Origin: UBA7662 sp036787895
GTDB lineage: Bacteria > Bacteroidota > Bacteroidia > UBA7662
Direction of reading: 5' to 3'
Assembly: GCA_036787895.1 (NCBI GenBank)
Contig: DAIQOK010000008.1
Span: forward strand, 62,001-126,000
Length of the DNA stretch: 64,000 nt
Shown: one piece after another, positions 51,508 through 60,592 of the stretch
Numbering within the stretch: position 1 is the first letter of the stretch
How the letters are laid out: every line of letters begins with the position of its first letter
Translations under genes and position numbers: made by a program
The notes under the pieces: model-generated
Seen by the model: the letters and a program-made list of their open reading frames with translations, nothing else
What the model was told of the DNA's origin: nothing
Database searches by the model: none

Positions 51508-52857
51508 TTATGCCTGACTTTCTTGAAATTGAATGCCGTAATTGGCCAATTCTGTTAGTATGGGCAAATAAATTTCGGGCTGTATGGGTATATGAACCCC
51601 TTTGAGCGTTATGGTCCCTTCCAAATAGTGCCGGACCGCCATCGCCAAAGGCAAGCCAACTGTTTTGGCCATGGCTGTATGAAAATTATCGTCGCCCTCG
51701 AGAATTAAGGTGGCGCTTCGACTATGCAGTTTGCCGTTTTGTTTGTAGTTAACCAAGTGGTGCATCACCACTAAGTCGCGGTCATCGTCGCCTAAGCGCC
51801 ATTTTTCTTCGAGTATTTCCTGTAATAAGCTGGCAGCTGAGCCTGTTTCCTGTTTAAAACAACGGTCGCTGAAAAAGTCGAGATAGTCGAATTTCTCCAA
51901 CAAATCAGCAATTTGGAAAGGATTGTAGCCCAGCTGATTGGTCAGCGTATGCACAAAACTTTCACGCACAGTTGGTGCATCATCCGGATACAAAAAGGCG
52001 AGTAGGAAGTCGCGGTAACGCAGTTGCGTACAGTTGTAAAAAAGCAGTTGTTCGTTGGTCATGCCCAACCACGCAAAAACATGCCAGGCATCACAAAAAC
52101 TGGGGTAGCGAAGTGTACCTCGTAATAAAGTCGGGATACCTTGTAGGCCATATTGTTCGATATAAGGCAAAGAATCGCGGTTGGCATAGGCTTCAAGCGG
52201 ACCAAAACCTGGGATCTCCAACACCGACTTTTCCCGGAATAATCGTAAATAGGGAATGTATCTGATTACCCCATTGGCCTGGTAACGCGCCGGACCGGGT
52301 TGTCCGGCCAACACCACATTACGGGGGTTCCAACTGAATTTATAGTGCCAGGGTTGGTTGTCGGAGGCAGGAGCAATAAGCCCGCCGGTATAACTGTAGA
52401 AAGCGGTTATTTCGCCGCCTTGTAGTCTGATCTCCTGTAGCAGTGCCAGAGCCGACATATGATCTATGCCCGGGTCGCAACCCAATTCATTTAAAAAGAG
52501 TATGCCTGCCGCTTCCACTTCAGCCGCCATGGCCTTCATGCCCGGTGAAACATAAGAGGCAGTGAAGAGTGATTTTTTATGCTTCAGGCAAACTTGTGCA
52601 ATGGCCAAATGTTTATCAGCTGGTGCCAAAGAAATGACTACATCACACTGGGCAATTTCAGCTTCCAATTGATGCTGATTTTCAAGATCAAAGGCGATGG
52701 GTCGGGCATTTGGATGACCATTGGCCCGTTTTTCGGCCCAATCGAGTTGTAAATCGGCTATGGTTAGCTTCCAATTTTGGCTGGGGGCGTGTTCGAGCAG
52801 ATAATCGATAAGAAAGGTAGACGAACGGCCGGCGCCGATAACAAGGACTTGCTTCAC
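51508..52857 (-). CDS. Saccharopine dehydrogenase-family protein
   Basis: A 449-residue Rossmann enzyme. The dinucleotide site is VLVIGAGRSSTFLIDYL, DVVISLAPADKHL follows, and the C-terminal part (LAMAVRHYLEGTITLKGVHIPIQPEIYLPIL) is typical of the LYS9-like branch. Likely reactions are saccharopine reduction/oxidation in lysine metabolism. The start is taken at GTG 52857, directly before the Rossmann strand; the longer frame begins only with TTG. It is divergent from the cytidine deaminase. Confidence 0.88.
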   Translation of the reverse strand: MKQVLVIGAGRSSTFLIDYLLEHAPSQNWKLTIADLQLDWAEKRANGHPNARPIAFDLENQHQLEAEIAQCDVVISLAPADKHLAIAQVCLKHKKSLFTASYVSPGMKAMAAEVEAAGILFLNELGCDPGIDHMSALALLQEIRLQGGEITAFYSYTGGLIAPASDNQPWHYKFSWNPRNVVLAGQPGPARYQANGVIRYIPYLRLFREKSVLEIPGFGPLEAYANRDSLPYIEQYGLQGIPTLLRGTLRYPSFCDAWHVFAWLGMTNEQLLFYNCTQLRYRDFLLAFLYPDDAPTVRESFVHTLTNQLGYNPFQIADLLEKFDYLDFFSDRCFKQETGSAASLLQEILEEKWRLGDDDRDLVVMHHLVNYKQNGKLHSRSATLILEGDDNFHTAMAKTVGLPLAMAVRHYLEGTITLKGVHIPIQPEIYLPILTELANYGIQFQESQA

Positions 52858-52929
52858 GTTGAGCGGTGTTTTGAGAAATTTCAGCAATATTAGCAAATCG
52901 CTGACCTATGCGTTAGCATATTCTGTACA

Positions 52930-53406
52930 ATGAAAGAAATGAAAGCATTTGACTGCCGGTTGGAAGTGGTAGAGGCACCGGCTGACTTAAATAAAAATGA
53001 ACTCAGCCTACTTGATCAAGCGCTGAAGGCCACCGAAAAGGCCCATGCCCCTTATTCCGACTTCCATGTCGGTGCCGCCATCCAGCTCGAAGATGGCACA
53101 TTCGTTCTCGGTTGTAATCAGGAAAATTCGGCTTATCCCAGTGGCCTTTGTGCCGAAAGGGTAGCTTTTTTTACTGCAGGTGTACAGCATACCGGCAAAA
53201 AAATAGTAGGATTGGCCATTACCGCACGTTCGGGCCGTCATAATGACAGCGGCCCTGCCGTGCCCTGCGGTGCTTGTCTGCAGGTATTGCGGGAGGTGGA
53301 GAAACGCCAGGATGCCCTTATTCCGGTTTTATTGAAAGGCTCGGGCACAACCGTTTGGAAAGCTCCGGGTTTGGTGCATTTCCTGCCTTTTAGTTTTGAT
53401 TTGTAG
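52930..53406 (+). CDS. cdd: Cytidine deaminase
   Basis: A 158-residue homotetrameric type: zinc ligands in CAERVAFF (Cys) and PCGACLQVL (two Cys), proton-shuttling Glu in CAE, and PYSDFHVGAAI as substrate loop. It converts cytidine to uridine for pyrimidine salvage. The N-terminus has about 20 extra residues compared with short homologues. Single gene after a divergent start. Confidence 0.95.
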   Translation: MKEMKAFDCRLEVVEAPADLNKNELSLLDQALKATEKAHAPYSDFHVGAAIQLEDGTFVLGCNQENSAYPSGLCAERVAFFTAGVQHTGKKIVGLAITARSGRHNDSGPAVPCGACLQVLREVEKRQDALIPVLLKGSGTTVWKAPGLVHFLPFSFDL

Positions 53407-53574
53407 GCTATACTGCGAGCTGCCAGATGCGATGGTCGATTTTCAGCCTAACTGATAGGTTGGTTTTATCGTTGATTTTATACATATCGACCACCTTATG
53501 TATAGATAATTTGATTTTCTTTACAGAATGACGTTTCTTTGATAAGAAAACTGCAAATATTTAACCAATACTTT

Positions 53575-54645
53575 ATGCGGGCTGATTGGAAACTCGAGCA
53601 TTTACCAATAAAGTTTGATTTGGAGACGAAAAATGTGCTCAAAGCGCTTCCGGCGGCACATGCTTCGCTAGCAGAGTTAAAAGGTATTGCCGCTACTATT
53701 CCCAATCAACATATTTTAATAAATACTCTTGGTCTTCAAGAAGCGAAGGATAGTTCTGCCATCGAAAACATTATTACAACTCATGATGATTTATACAAAT
53801 CTGAACTTAAGCTAGACACATACAGATTAAATGCTAAAGAAGTTCAAAACTATATTTCAGCACTTAAAAAAGGATTTGAGCTGGTTTCTGGAAGTGGTCT
53901 GATTACAAATAAAACTATCTTATTGATCCAGCAAGAACTTGAACAAAATAATGCAGGATTTAGAAAATTGCCCGGCACAACGCTGAAAAATACATTGACA
54001 GGAGAAGTAATTTATACACCTCCTCAAGATATAGAGGAGATACATGAATTGATGTCGAATTTAGAACAATTCATTAACACTGAAGCACAGGATGATTATG
54101 ACCCAATTGTAAGAATGGCCATTATTCATTATCAATTTGAAAGTATTCATCCCTTTTATGATGGCAATGGAAGGACTGGAAGGATTATTAATATCCTCTA
54201 TCTGATTTTAGAGAAATTACAAACTTTACCGATTTTGTATTTAAGTAGCTATATTATCAAATACAAATCTGATTACTATAGATTGCTTCAAGAAGTGAGG
54301 GAGAAGGATAATTGGGAAGAGTGGTTATTGTTTATAATAAAAGGTGTCCAAGAAACAGCTAAAGAAACCATTGAATTAATCGTAGCGATTAAAAATTTGA
54401 TGGCTAAATATAAATTGGAGATTAGGTCAAATTATAAATTCTATAGTCAAGATTTGCTCAATAACTTATTCAAACACCCATATACCAAAATAGAGTTTGT
54501 GGTGAACGACCTAAAGGTTTCTCGAATAACTGCCGCAACTTATTTAAATAAATTGTCGGACGATGGGCTGTTAATCAAAGGGAAGTTAGGCACAGGTAAC
54601 TATTACATCAACAAGCCTCTTTTTGATTTGCTATCAAAAAGATAA
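53575..54645 (+). CDS. Fic-family AMP-transferase with N-terminal inhibitory helix
   Basis: A 356-residue Fic protein. The core motif HPFYDGNGRTGR is at residues 192-203. The N-terminal inhibitory motif S-x3-E-N is seen at residues 60-65 (SSAIEN), so this is a class II Fic protein that regulates itself. A C-terminal winged helix (about 295-345; VVNDLKVSRITAATYLNKLSDDG) may bind DNA. Fic proteins transfer AMP to target hydroxyls; the target is unknown. The frame runs back to 53539 by a TTG, but ATG 53575 is preferred. The gene is markedly more AT-rich than its neighbours and stands alone, which suggests transfer. Confidence 0.92.
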   Translation: MRADWKLEHLPIKFDLETKNVLKALPAAHASLAELKGIAATIPNQHILINTLGLQEAKDSSAIENIITTHDDLYKSELKLDTYRLNAKEVQNYISALKKGFELVSGSGLITNKTILLIQQELEQNNAGFRKLPGTTLKNTLTGEVIYTPPQDIEEIHELMSNLEQFINTEAQDDYDPIVRMAIIHYQFESIHPFYDGNGRTGRIINILYLILEKLQTLPILYLSSYIIKYKSDYYRLLQEVREKDNWEEWLLFIIKGVQETAKETIELIVAIKNLMAKYKLEIRSNYKFYSQDLLNNLFKHPYTKIEFVVNDLKVSRITAATYLNKLSDDGLLIKGKLGTGNYYINKPLFDLLSKR

Positions 54646-54752
54646 GAAGCTTGTTCAGGAAATTTTGGAAAAGGCATTAATTTGACCAAAGCATAACCAT
54701 TACCAAATAAGGTACTTTTGATTTTTAATGAACTAGCTCTGAAAATTAAATC

Positions 54753-55328
54753 TCACAAAGCAAAAGCCCCTAATGCTTCATAAACTTCCGAAGTAGGAAA
54801 GCCCATCACATTGGTATAAGAGCCGTCAATACGACTTACGCCTACATAACCCATCCATTCCTGCACCCCATAACTGCCGGCTTTGTCATAGGGCTGGTAG
54901 TTATCTAAATAATAGCGGATTTCGGCATCAGTGAGTTGTCGGAAATAAACATCAGTGGCGACGGTAAAACTCACTTCTTCACTTTCGGTGAGCAGGCAAA
55001 TGCCAGTATACACAGTTTGTTTTTTGCCCGATTGTTTTTTGAGCAGGCTTACCGCGTCGGCAAAATCCACCGGTTTGCCTAATAATTCACCCTCCAGAGC
55101 TACCATGGTGTCGGCGGTGATCAGCAGTTCATCTTTGAGCTCCTTGCGTTGGGCCTCAGCCTTCTTGATGGCCAGGTATTCAGCTACCTCCGGCAAGGCG
55201 ATATGTTCAGGATAGGTTTCATCTACTTCTTTTACCCGGATTTGGAAGTCGAAACCCATGCCTGCCAGCAGTTGCTGCCGGCGAGGAGAGGCCGAACCCA
55301 AAACGAGCGAATAAGGCAGGGTATACAT
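54753..55328 (-). CDS. maf: Maf-family nucleotide pyrophosphatase
   Basis: A 191-residue protein with LVLGSASPRRQQLLAGMG, the phosphate-binding start of Maf proteins, then TADTMVALEGELLGKP and DKAGSYGVQEW. Maf enzymes hydrolyse non-canonical or ordinary dNTP/UTP to the monophosphate. It is the last gene of a minus-strand run and lies 1 bp after the UbiA gene. Confidence 0.95.
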   Translation of the reverse strand: MYTLPYSLVLGSASPRRQQLLAGMGFDFQIRVKEVDETYPEHIALPEVAEYLAIKKAEAQRKELKDELLITADTMVALEGELLGKPVDFADAVSLLKKQSGKKQTVYTGICLLTESEEVSFTVATDVYFRQLTDAEIRYYLDNYQPYDKAGSYGVQEWMGYVGVSRIDGSYTNVMGFPTSEVYEALGAFAL

Positions 55329-55329
55329 A

Positions 55330-56256
55330 TCAGCTGAGGTAGAAAAAGAGATAATAAACGGGTAGGGTAGTTATACCACCCAACATCCAGATTTTGAGCC
55401 ACCAACTTAACCGGCTGTAATCGGTGCGGGTTTCACTTCGGTAGAAGTAAAAAAGACTCATCACCAAAGGCAGGGCCACGGCCAACAGGGTATACGCCAT
55501 CGGCTTCCAATCGGTAGTTTGTTGCTGGTACCAAACCACCAGACCTATGCCTGCCAAGGCCAGAACTAAAACTACCCAGACCAGCTGCCGGGTTCGGGCG
55601 GCCCCGAAACGCACAGCGGCGGTTTGCCAGCCGGTGGCAGCATCGCCGTCGCTGTCCTCGAGTGTCTTGACCAATTCCCGACAAAGGTTACTCCAGAAGG
55701 CGAAAAGGGCATAAATGAGTAAGGTTAGTCCGAGATAACGAAAAGCTTCCGGTTCTACCGATTTAAGCACGCCCATGCCCACAAACTCGAACAAAGCCGG
55801 TATCAAAACTAAAATGCCTAAAAGCAGCGACACCAACAGGTTTCCGAACAGGGCGATACCCTTCCAACTTTCGGCATATTTCCAAAGCGCAAAGGTGCAG
55901 AGGATGTGAACTATCCCCAGATTCATCAAACCGGCACGATAAGCCACATACACCCCAAGGCCTATGCCCGCCAAAGTAACCGGGAAATAGGCGTTCAATA
56001 GCCAGTTTTTATCGGCAATTACCCTGTCGGGGCGATTTTGCTGGTCGGTTTCGTAATCGTAATAGTTGTTGATGAGGTAACCCCCGGCAGCCACCAAAAC
56101 GCAGGAAAGTGCCAACAACGCCTGGTGGAGATTATCGAGCACAAAAACCAGCTGAAACGCGCCAAAAATGGGTTTCATCAGGAAAAAATGAATACTCAGC
56201 ATCATTATAGCCATAATGACGAGGTTCATAGGGCGAAATTGACGTATGTAAATCAT
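55330..56256 (-). CDS. UbiA-family prenyltransferase
   Basis: A 308-residue membrane protein with about eight helices. The first Asp motif is NNYYDYETDQQNRPDR and the second lies in LEDSDGDAATG, together the metal-diphosphate sites. In Bacteroidota a UbiA protein in this gene order is often labelled as geranylgeranylglyceryl-phosphate geranylgeranyltransferase-like; menaquinone MenA is less likely by neighbour. Substrate is inferred. ATG 56256, one base after kdsC, is chosen over a frame that runs back over kdsC. Confidence 0.85.
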   Translation of the reverse strand: MIYIRQFRPMNLVIMAIMMLSIHFFLMKPIFGAFQLVFVLDNLHQALLALSCVLVAAGGYLINNYYDYETDQQNRPDRVIADKNWLLNAYFPVTLAGIGLGVYVAYRAGLMNLGIVHILCTFALWKYAESWKGIALFGNLLVSLLLGILVLIPALFEFVGMGVLKSVEPEAFRYLGLTLLIYALFAFWSNLCRELVKTLEDSDGDAATGWQTAAVRFGAARTRQLVWVVLVLALAGIGLVVWYQQQTTDWKPMAYTLLAVALPLVMSLFYFYRSETRTDYSRLSWWLKIWMLGGITTLPVYYLFFYLS

Positions 56257-56257
56257 C

Positions 56258-56776
56258 TTAAGTGCTACTTGCGTCTGACACATGCCATTTTCCCTGCAAA
56301 CGTAAAACCTGCTCGATGAGGTCGCGTACGCAGGCTTTACCGCCATCAAAAGGCGAATGATAATGGGCAATGGCCTTAATTTCGGGAACGGCGTCTTTAG
56401 GGCAGGCAATTAATCCGGCCAAAGGCATGGCATTGAGATCGGGCAAATCGTCGCCCATATATACTACTTGCTCCGGCTCCAGGCCGTAGCGGGTCATTAG
56501 GCTGGCTAAAACCGACTTTTTATCATGTATTCCCAAATGTATCTCCTGGGCACCGAGACGTTGCAAACGAATCGCAACCCCTTCCGACTTACCGCCGGTG
56601 ATGACAAATACAAAATAACCCTGTTTCACGGCATGTTGAATGGCATAACCGTCTTTGGTATGCATGATGCGGTACTCTTCGCCAGTATTGGTGACGAGTA
56701 TACTGCCATCGGTGAGTACACCATCTACATCAAGCACAAAGGCTTTAATGGGATGGAATGCGGCTTTAATGTTCAT
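56258..56776 (-). CDS. kdsC: KdsC-like HAD phosphatase
   Basis: A 172-residue haloacid-dehalogenase phosphatase of the cap-less C0 type. Catalytic loop DVDGVLTDGSIL (Asp nucleophile), ITGGKSEGVAIRLQRLGA, and VYMGDDLPDLNAM. Family enzymes hydrolyse KDO-8-phosphate to KDO for lipopolysaccharide core; the N-acylneuraminate relatives look similar, so the symbol is moderately sure. It is part of the ccmE-maf run. Confidence 0.87.
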   Translation of the reverse strand: MNIKAAFHPIKAFVLDVDGVLTDGSILVTNTGEEYRIMHTKDGYAIQHAVKQGYFVFVITGGKSEGVAIRLQRLGAQEIHLGIHDKKSVLASLMTRYGLEPEQVVYMGDDLPDLNAMPLAGLIACPKDAVPEIKAIAHYHSPFDGGKACVRDLIEQVLRLQGKWHVSDASST

Positions 56777-56789
56777 TAAACAAAGAAAG

Positions 56790-57569
56790 TTATTTTGAGC
56801 GTAGGCTGTCGGCCTGCTTTTGTATCATTTTGCTGAAAAGTGCATAAAGCGAAGCCAACTCCGGCTGATCTGACAGCAGCGCAAGATGTTGTTCCATCAC
56901 TTTAACATCTTTCCGCACCGCTGGTCCGGTTTGACGATGCGCCGGTGGCTGCTCCATCAATCCCTGCAAGCCGGCCTGCAATTGGGGGAGAAGGACAGTC
57001 GGGTCAAGTCCGCGACTGCTTAGCAATTCGTACACTTGCTGATACAAGGCATTGCTGAAATTTCCGGCCATGACTGCTGCCAGGTGATAATACAGTCTTT
57101 GCTGACTGTTTACGGTGTGTAGCTTTGGCGACAATAAACCGGCGATATCGTGAAGTTGTTGATTAGCTGAGGCGGTTGCTCCTTCAATAAATAGGGGTAT
57201 TGCGGACCAATCGTTGCCGGCCATTTGCATACTCTGCAAAGGCCACATGACGCCACTGTTAGCATGCCGACTTAAAGCGGCAAGGGGAAGGGTACCACTG
57301 GCGTGTAAAACGAGTAAATCTGCCTGAGGTAGAAGCTGCTGACTGATTTCCTCCACCGCCTCGTCTTTCACGGCTAGCATCAGCCAACCTGATCGAGGAG
57401 CTTCCAGCTGTTCTAGCCAGCTCGCGCCGCTTAATTCGGCGAGATGCTGACCGCTTGCTGCATTTCGAGACCATACAGTCGCCACCTTACCGCCAGCCTT
57501 TCGCCAGGCGAGCGCCAGGGAATGGGCCAGCCTGCCACTACCTATCAGATGTAAATCAGGCGGTCTCAC
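56790..57569 (-). CDS. Rossmann/DUF2520-domain protein
   Basis: A 259-residue protein: N-terminal NAD-binding-like Rossmann fold (LHLIGSGRLAHSLALAWRKAG, MLAVKDEAVEEISQQL) and C-terminal DUF2520 helical domain (about 130-250; YYHLAAVMAGNFSNALYQQVYELL). The fold resembles pyrroline-5-carboxylate reductase or ketopantoate reductase, but the reaction is not known. The start is GTG 57569, which overlaps the end of ccmF by 14 bp; a longer frame would run through ccmF. Confidence 0.85.
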   Translation of the reverse strand: MRPPDLHLIGSGRLAHSLALAWRKAGGKVATVWSRNAASGQHLAELSGASWLEQLEAPRSGWLMLAVKDEAVEEISQQLLPQADLLVLHASGTLPLAALSRHANSGVMWPLQSMQMAGNDWSAIPLFIEGATASANQQLHDIAGLLSPKLHTVNSQQRLYYHLAAVMAGNFSNALYQQVYELLSSRGLDPTVLLPQLQAGLQGLMEQPPAHRQTGPAVRKDVKVMEQHLALLSDQPELASLYALFSKMIQKQADSLRSK

Positions 57570-59985
57570 GACTTTCGATGCGCTTGGCCTCGCGGTAACG
57601 GTCCATAACAGCCATGCTGAAGCCAATAACAAGCACCACTGTGCCCAACCATAGCAGGTTGATCATCGGGAACTTGAGTGCTTTCATAATGACGTATTCG
57701 CGTGGACCGGGATTTTTTTCGGCGATGAGCAATTCGATGCTGCCGCTTTTAGGGTCGATTTTATTGAAGGTCACACGCAAACCGGCATCAGTTACATCAT
57801 AACGGAACTCAATGCCGTTTTTGATGGCATAAACCGGTTCCAGCACACTTTCTCCGGCGAGGGTTTTGACCCTTAATCGCGCAGCCACAGCTACTTCGGC
57901 GCCGGCAGTTTTGGCAGCCGTTGCCGAATCGAAGTTGGTGTTTAAACCTTCCAGAAAGAGTAGGTTTTTGGCCAGCATGATGGTGTCGTTTTCGCCTATT
58001 TTGAAGGTGTATGCTTTGGGTTCACCATATTCGGGCTGGTCTTTTACGGTGGTTTTGTCGATGACCTGGGTCACGTGGGTGTATAAATCGTGCCCGAGAT
58101 AATGTTTGGTATCCGGACTGGCAATCAAGCCCATTTTAGGATTGATCTGGGCGTTGGGGGTAAGCATAAAGCTGTAAGTCACATCACCGTTTTTATTCAA
58201 CCTCTCGTAAAATACCTTGTAGTAATGGTTGGGTTCTGCTACTGAGTCTCCGAGATAGGTCACCCGGTACTCATTCATGGTGAGGGGTTCGTTTTTCCAG
58301 AGCAACACATTTTCACGGGTGGCTTTGGCATCGAAATTTTCGCCATAGCTGAAGCCGCTGTTGTTGATCGAGACCACTTCTTTGCGGGCAGAGGAGATTA
58401 AAACGCCCAGCATCATCAGGGCAAAACCAATGTGACTAATGGCCGCACCGGCCGACTTGATTTTGCTCCATTGCTGGCGAATCATCTCCAGATTGCCAAA
58501 AAAAGCGAATGCTGAAGCAAAAATGAGGAGGATGTACTGCCAGGTGTAAATCTGGAAGGGAATAAATACTCCTATCGTTAAAGCTACCGAGGCAATGAAT
58601 GGCCACATCAGCTTTTTATAAAATTCGGCCGGATGGCTCTTTTTGTACTTCATCAGCTGTCCAATGGTGATCAGGATGAGGATCAAAATGGCCATAGGGA
58701 GCTGCCAGCGGTTGTAGTGGCCGATGGGGTCGACCGGCGGGGCGACATTGGTGCCAAATATTTTGTTGAAGACCGGGATGGAAGTCGTAGCCAATACCTG
58801 AAAAGCACTCAACGATAATATCAACGCGCCAATAAACAACCAGAACTCCCGACTGTAGGTGCTTTCTTCTTTTTGGGTTTTAGGCAGTTTTTTCCAATGG
58901 TAAACAAGGAGCCCAAAACCGAGAATAACGAATATAAACAGAAAAACCAGCAGCTGGCCCGACATGCCCAAATCGGTAAACGAATGCACTGATGAATCTC
59001 CCAAAACACCGGAACGGGTGAGGAAAGTGGCGTAAAGGATAAGGATAAAGGTGGCAATGACCAGAATGAAGGTAGTCGGCAACGAATTGCCGGTGCGGCG
59101 ATAGGCATTCATCACATGAAGCGCGCCTATCATCGTCAGCCAGGGTACCAAGGAGGCATTTTCGACCGGGTCCCAAGCCCAATAACCACCGAAGTTCAGG
59201 GATTCATAGGCCCAAGCACCACCCATGATGATACCGGTGCCTAAAATCATGGCACCAAATAGCGTCCAGGGGAGGGCAGGCGTGATCCAGCCGCTGTAAT
59301 CGCGTTTGAATAAACCGGCTAAAGCAAAGGCGAAAGGAACGATGGTCGATGCAAAACCAAGGAACAATACTGGCGGATGAATGACCATCCACGGATTTTG
59401 CAGCAAGGGATTGAGGCCATTGCCGTCGGTGATGAAGGAGAGATAGTTGGCCTGAGCAAAAATGGGAGCCTCCATGGCCTCGCGCAGCAGTATAAACGGA
59501 CTGCTGCCCACTTTGTAGTCGAGCACATATATCCCCAACAACATCGAGCTCAGCGCTACCTGTGCCAGAGCAATCACACTCATCACAGGTGCTTCCCACT
59601 TCCGGGCCGAATACATGAGTACCATACCAATGACGATATGCCAGAAGGTCCAGAGCAGGAAACTACCTTCCTGACCTTCCCAGAAGGCGGAAACGATATA
59701 ATGAGTAGGCAAGGCTCGGGAGGCATGCGACCAGGCGTAGAAATATTCGTAGAGATGGAAGTAGATGATGCCGAAAAGCGTGACAACGATGCCAATTACC
59801 GCGATGGCGTGAATCCAGAAGGCGATACGGCCCAGTTTTTTCCAGGAAGCCTCTTTGTTTTCCAGCTTCATGGCGCTGAAAAAGTAGGCGAAGAAGGCCA
59901 GGAGAGAACCTACGAAAGAGAGAATAACAAAGGCATGGCCGAGGCGACCAGCCAGGAGGTTTTCACCGATATATTGTACGTCCAT
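57556..59985 (-). CDS. ccmF: Cytochrome c heme lyase CcmF-like
   Basis: An 809-residue membrane protein with about fifteen helices. The heme-binding WWD-type motif is GGYWAWDPVENASLVPWL (around residue 265); PPVLFLGFASTIVPFAFALAGL precedes it, and a periplasmic region near 565-765 follows before the final helix (MINLLWLGTVVLVIGFSMAV). It attaches heme from CcmE to apocytochrome c. Its start overlaps the ccmE stop by one base. No ccmA-D or ccmG genes are seen in the window. Confidence 0.93.
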   Translation of the reverse strand: MDVQYIGENLLAGRLGHAFVILSFVGSLLAFFAYFFSAMKLENKEASWKKLGRIAFWIHAIAVIGIVVTLFGIIYFHLYEYFYAWSHASRALPTHYIVSAFWEGQEGSFLLWTFWHIVIGMVLMYSARKWEAPVMSVIALAQVALSSMLLGIYVLDYKVGSSPFILLREAMEAPIFAQANYLSFITDGNGLNPLLQNPWMVIHPPVLFLGFASTIVPFAFALAGLFKRDYSGWITPALPWTLFGAMILGTGIIMGGAWAYESLNFGGYWAWDPVENASLVPWLTMIGALHVMNAYRRTGNSLPTTFILVIATFILILYATFLTRSGVLGDSSVHSFTDLGMSGQLLVFLFIFVILGFGLLVYHWKKLPKTQKEESTYSREFWLFIGALILSLSAFQVLATTSIPVFNKIFGTNVAPPVDPIGHYNRWQLPMAILILILITIGQLMKYKKSHPAEFYKKLMWPFIASVALTIGVFIPFQIYTWQYILLIFASAFAFFGNLEMIRQQWSKIKSAGAAISHIGFALMMLGVLISSARKEVVSINNSGFSYGENFDAKATRENVLLWKNEPLTMNEYRVTYLGDSVAEPNHYYKVFYERLNKNGDVTYSFMLTPNAQINPKMGLIASPDTKHYLGHDLYTHVTQVIDKTTVKDQPEYGEPKAYTFKIGENDTIMLAKNLLFLEGLNTNFDSATAAKTAGAEVAVAARLRVKTLAGESVLEPVYAIKNGIEFRYDVTDAGLRVTFNKIDPKSGSIELLIAEKNPGPREYVIMKALKFPMINLLWLGTVVLVIGFSMAVMDRYREAKRIESRETA

Positions 59986-60401
59986 TATTGTGCCGACTGG
60001 GGTTGAGCTAGGTGTTCGGTGATTTCAACCTCGTCTTCAACATATTTCGAAGGACATTTGGTTAAAATTTTCTGCGCATTAAACTGCTCACCCATCATTT
60101 TACCTACAATCACTACTTGCTCCGAACGCTCAAAATCCTGGGGTTTGGTGCCGAAATAAACGACTTCCCTAACCACTTCTTTGTTGTCTTTTAGAAAGAA
60201 AGTGAAGTGGTTGGCATCCACTTCAGGGTTGTATTTCATCTCCTCCATGCGGGTGAGGGTGCCTACTACATGGTATTCACGATCCGGGTTTTCGATAGCT
60301 ACTTCGAAAGTTTCGTAAGAGCTGGAATCGCCTACCGTGCTGATAATTACGCCGATGGCGGTGGCTATCAAAACAATCAGGATAATGTGACTACGCTTCA
60401 T
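59985..60401 (-). CDS. ccmE: Cytochrome c maturation protein CcmE, Cys variant
   Basis: A 138-residue heme chaperone: an N-terminal anchor (IILIVLIATAIGVIIST) and a periplasmic OB-fold. In most CcmE proteins a His in an HxxxY motif binds heme covalently; here the equivalent is Cys116 in TKCPSKY (CxxxY). This Cys form is known from a few anaerobes and archaea and appears in Bacteroidota as well. ATG 60401 is chosen over a frame starting upstream. First gene of the ccmE-ccmF-DUF2520-kdsC-ubiA-maf run. Confidence 0.88.
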   Translation of the reverse strand: MKRSHIILIVLIATAIGVIISTVGDSSSYETFEVAIENPDREYHVVGTLTRMEEMKYNPEVDANHFTFFLKDNKEVVREVVYFGTKPQDFERSEQVVIVGKMMGEQFNAQKILTKCPSKYVEDEVEITEHLAQPQSAQ

Positions 60402-60540
60402 AAGTCGTCGTTTTTTTACGGTGCAAAGTTCGCCTAAGAAACGCGAATAGGGAAGCATAAGTTTGTTTTTTGACTACTTCTGGTCGATTTAAGCTAACTG
60501 ACTTGTTATCAGGGTTATTGGTTTGGATTAAGCCGAAAAC

Positions 60541-60566
60541 AAAAAACCCGCTTCCAGAGTAGCGGG
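60541..60566 (-). terminator. Terminator of the blaI-M56 pair
   Basis: On the minus strand stem CCCGCT / AGCGGG and a T run, just past the M56 stop. Confidence 0.75.
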
Positions 60567-60592
60567 CCTAACAAAATTAGGGTTGAGTTGGG

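Noticed and set aside
53408..53530. Possible antitoxin gene upstream of the Fic gene
   Set aside because: No open frame of useful length; the inhibitory motif is within the Fic protein itself.
59204..59599. 131-residue open frame in another frame of ccmF
   Set aside because: Same-strand shadow of a membrane-protein gene, with no independent features.
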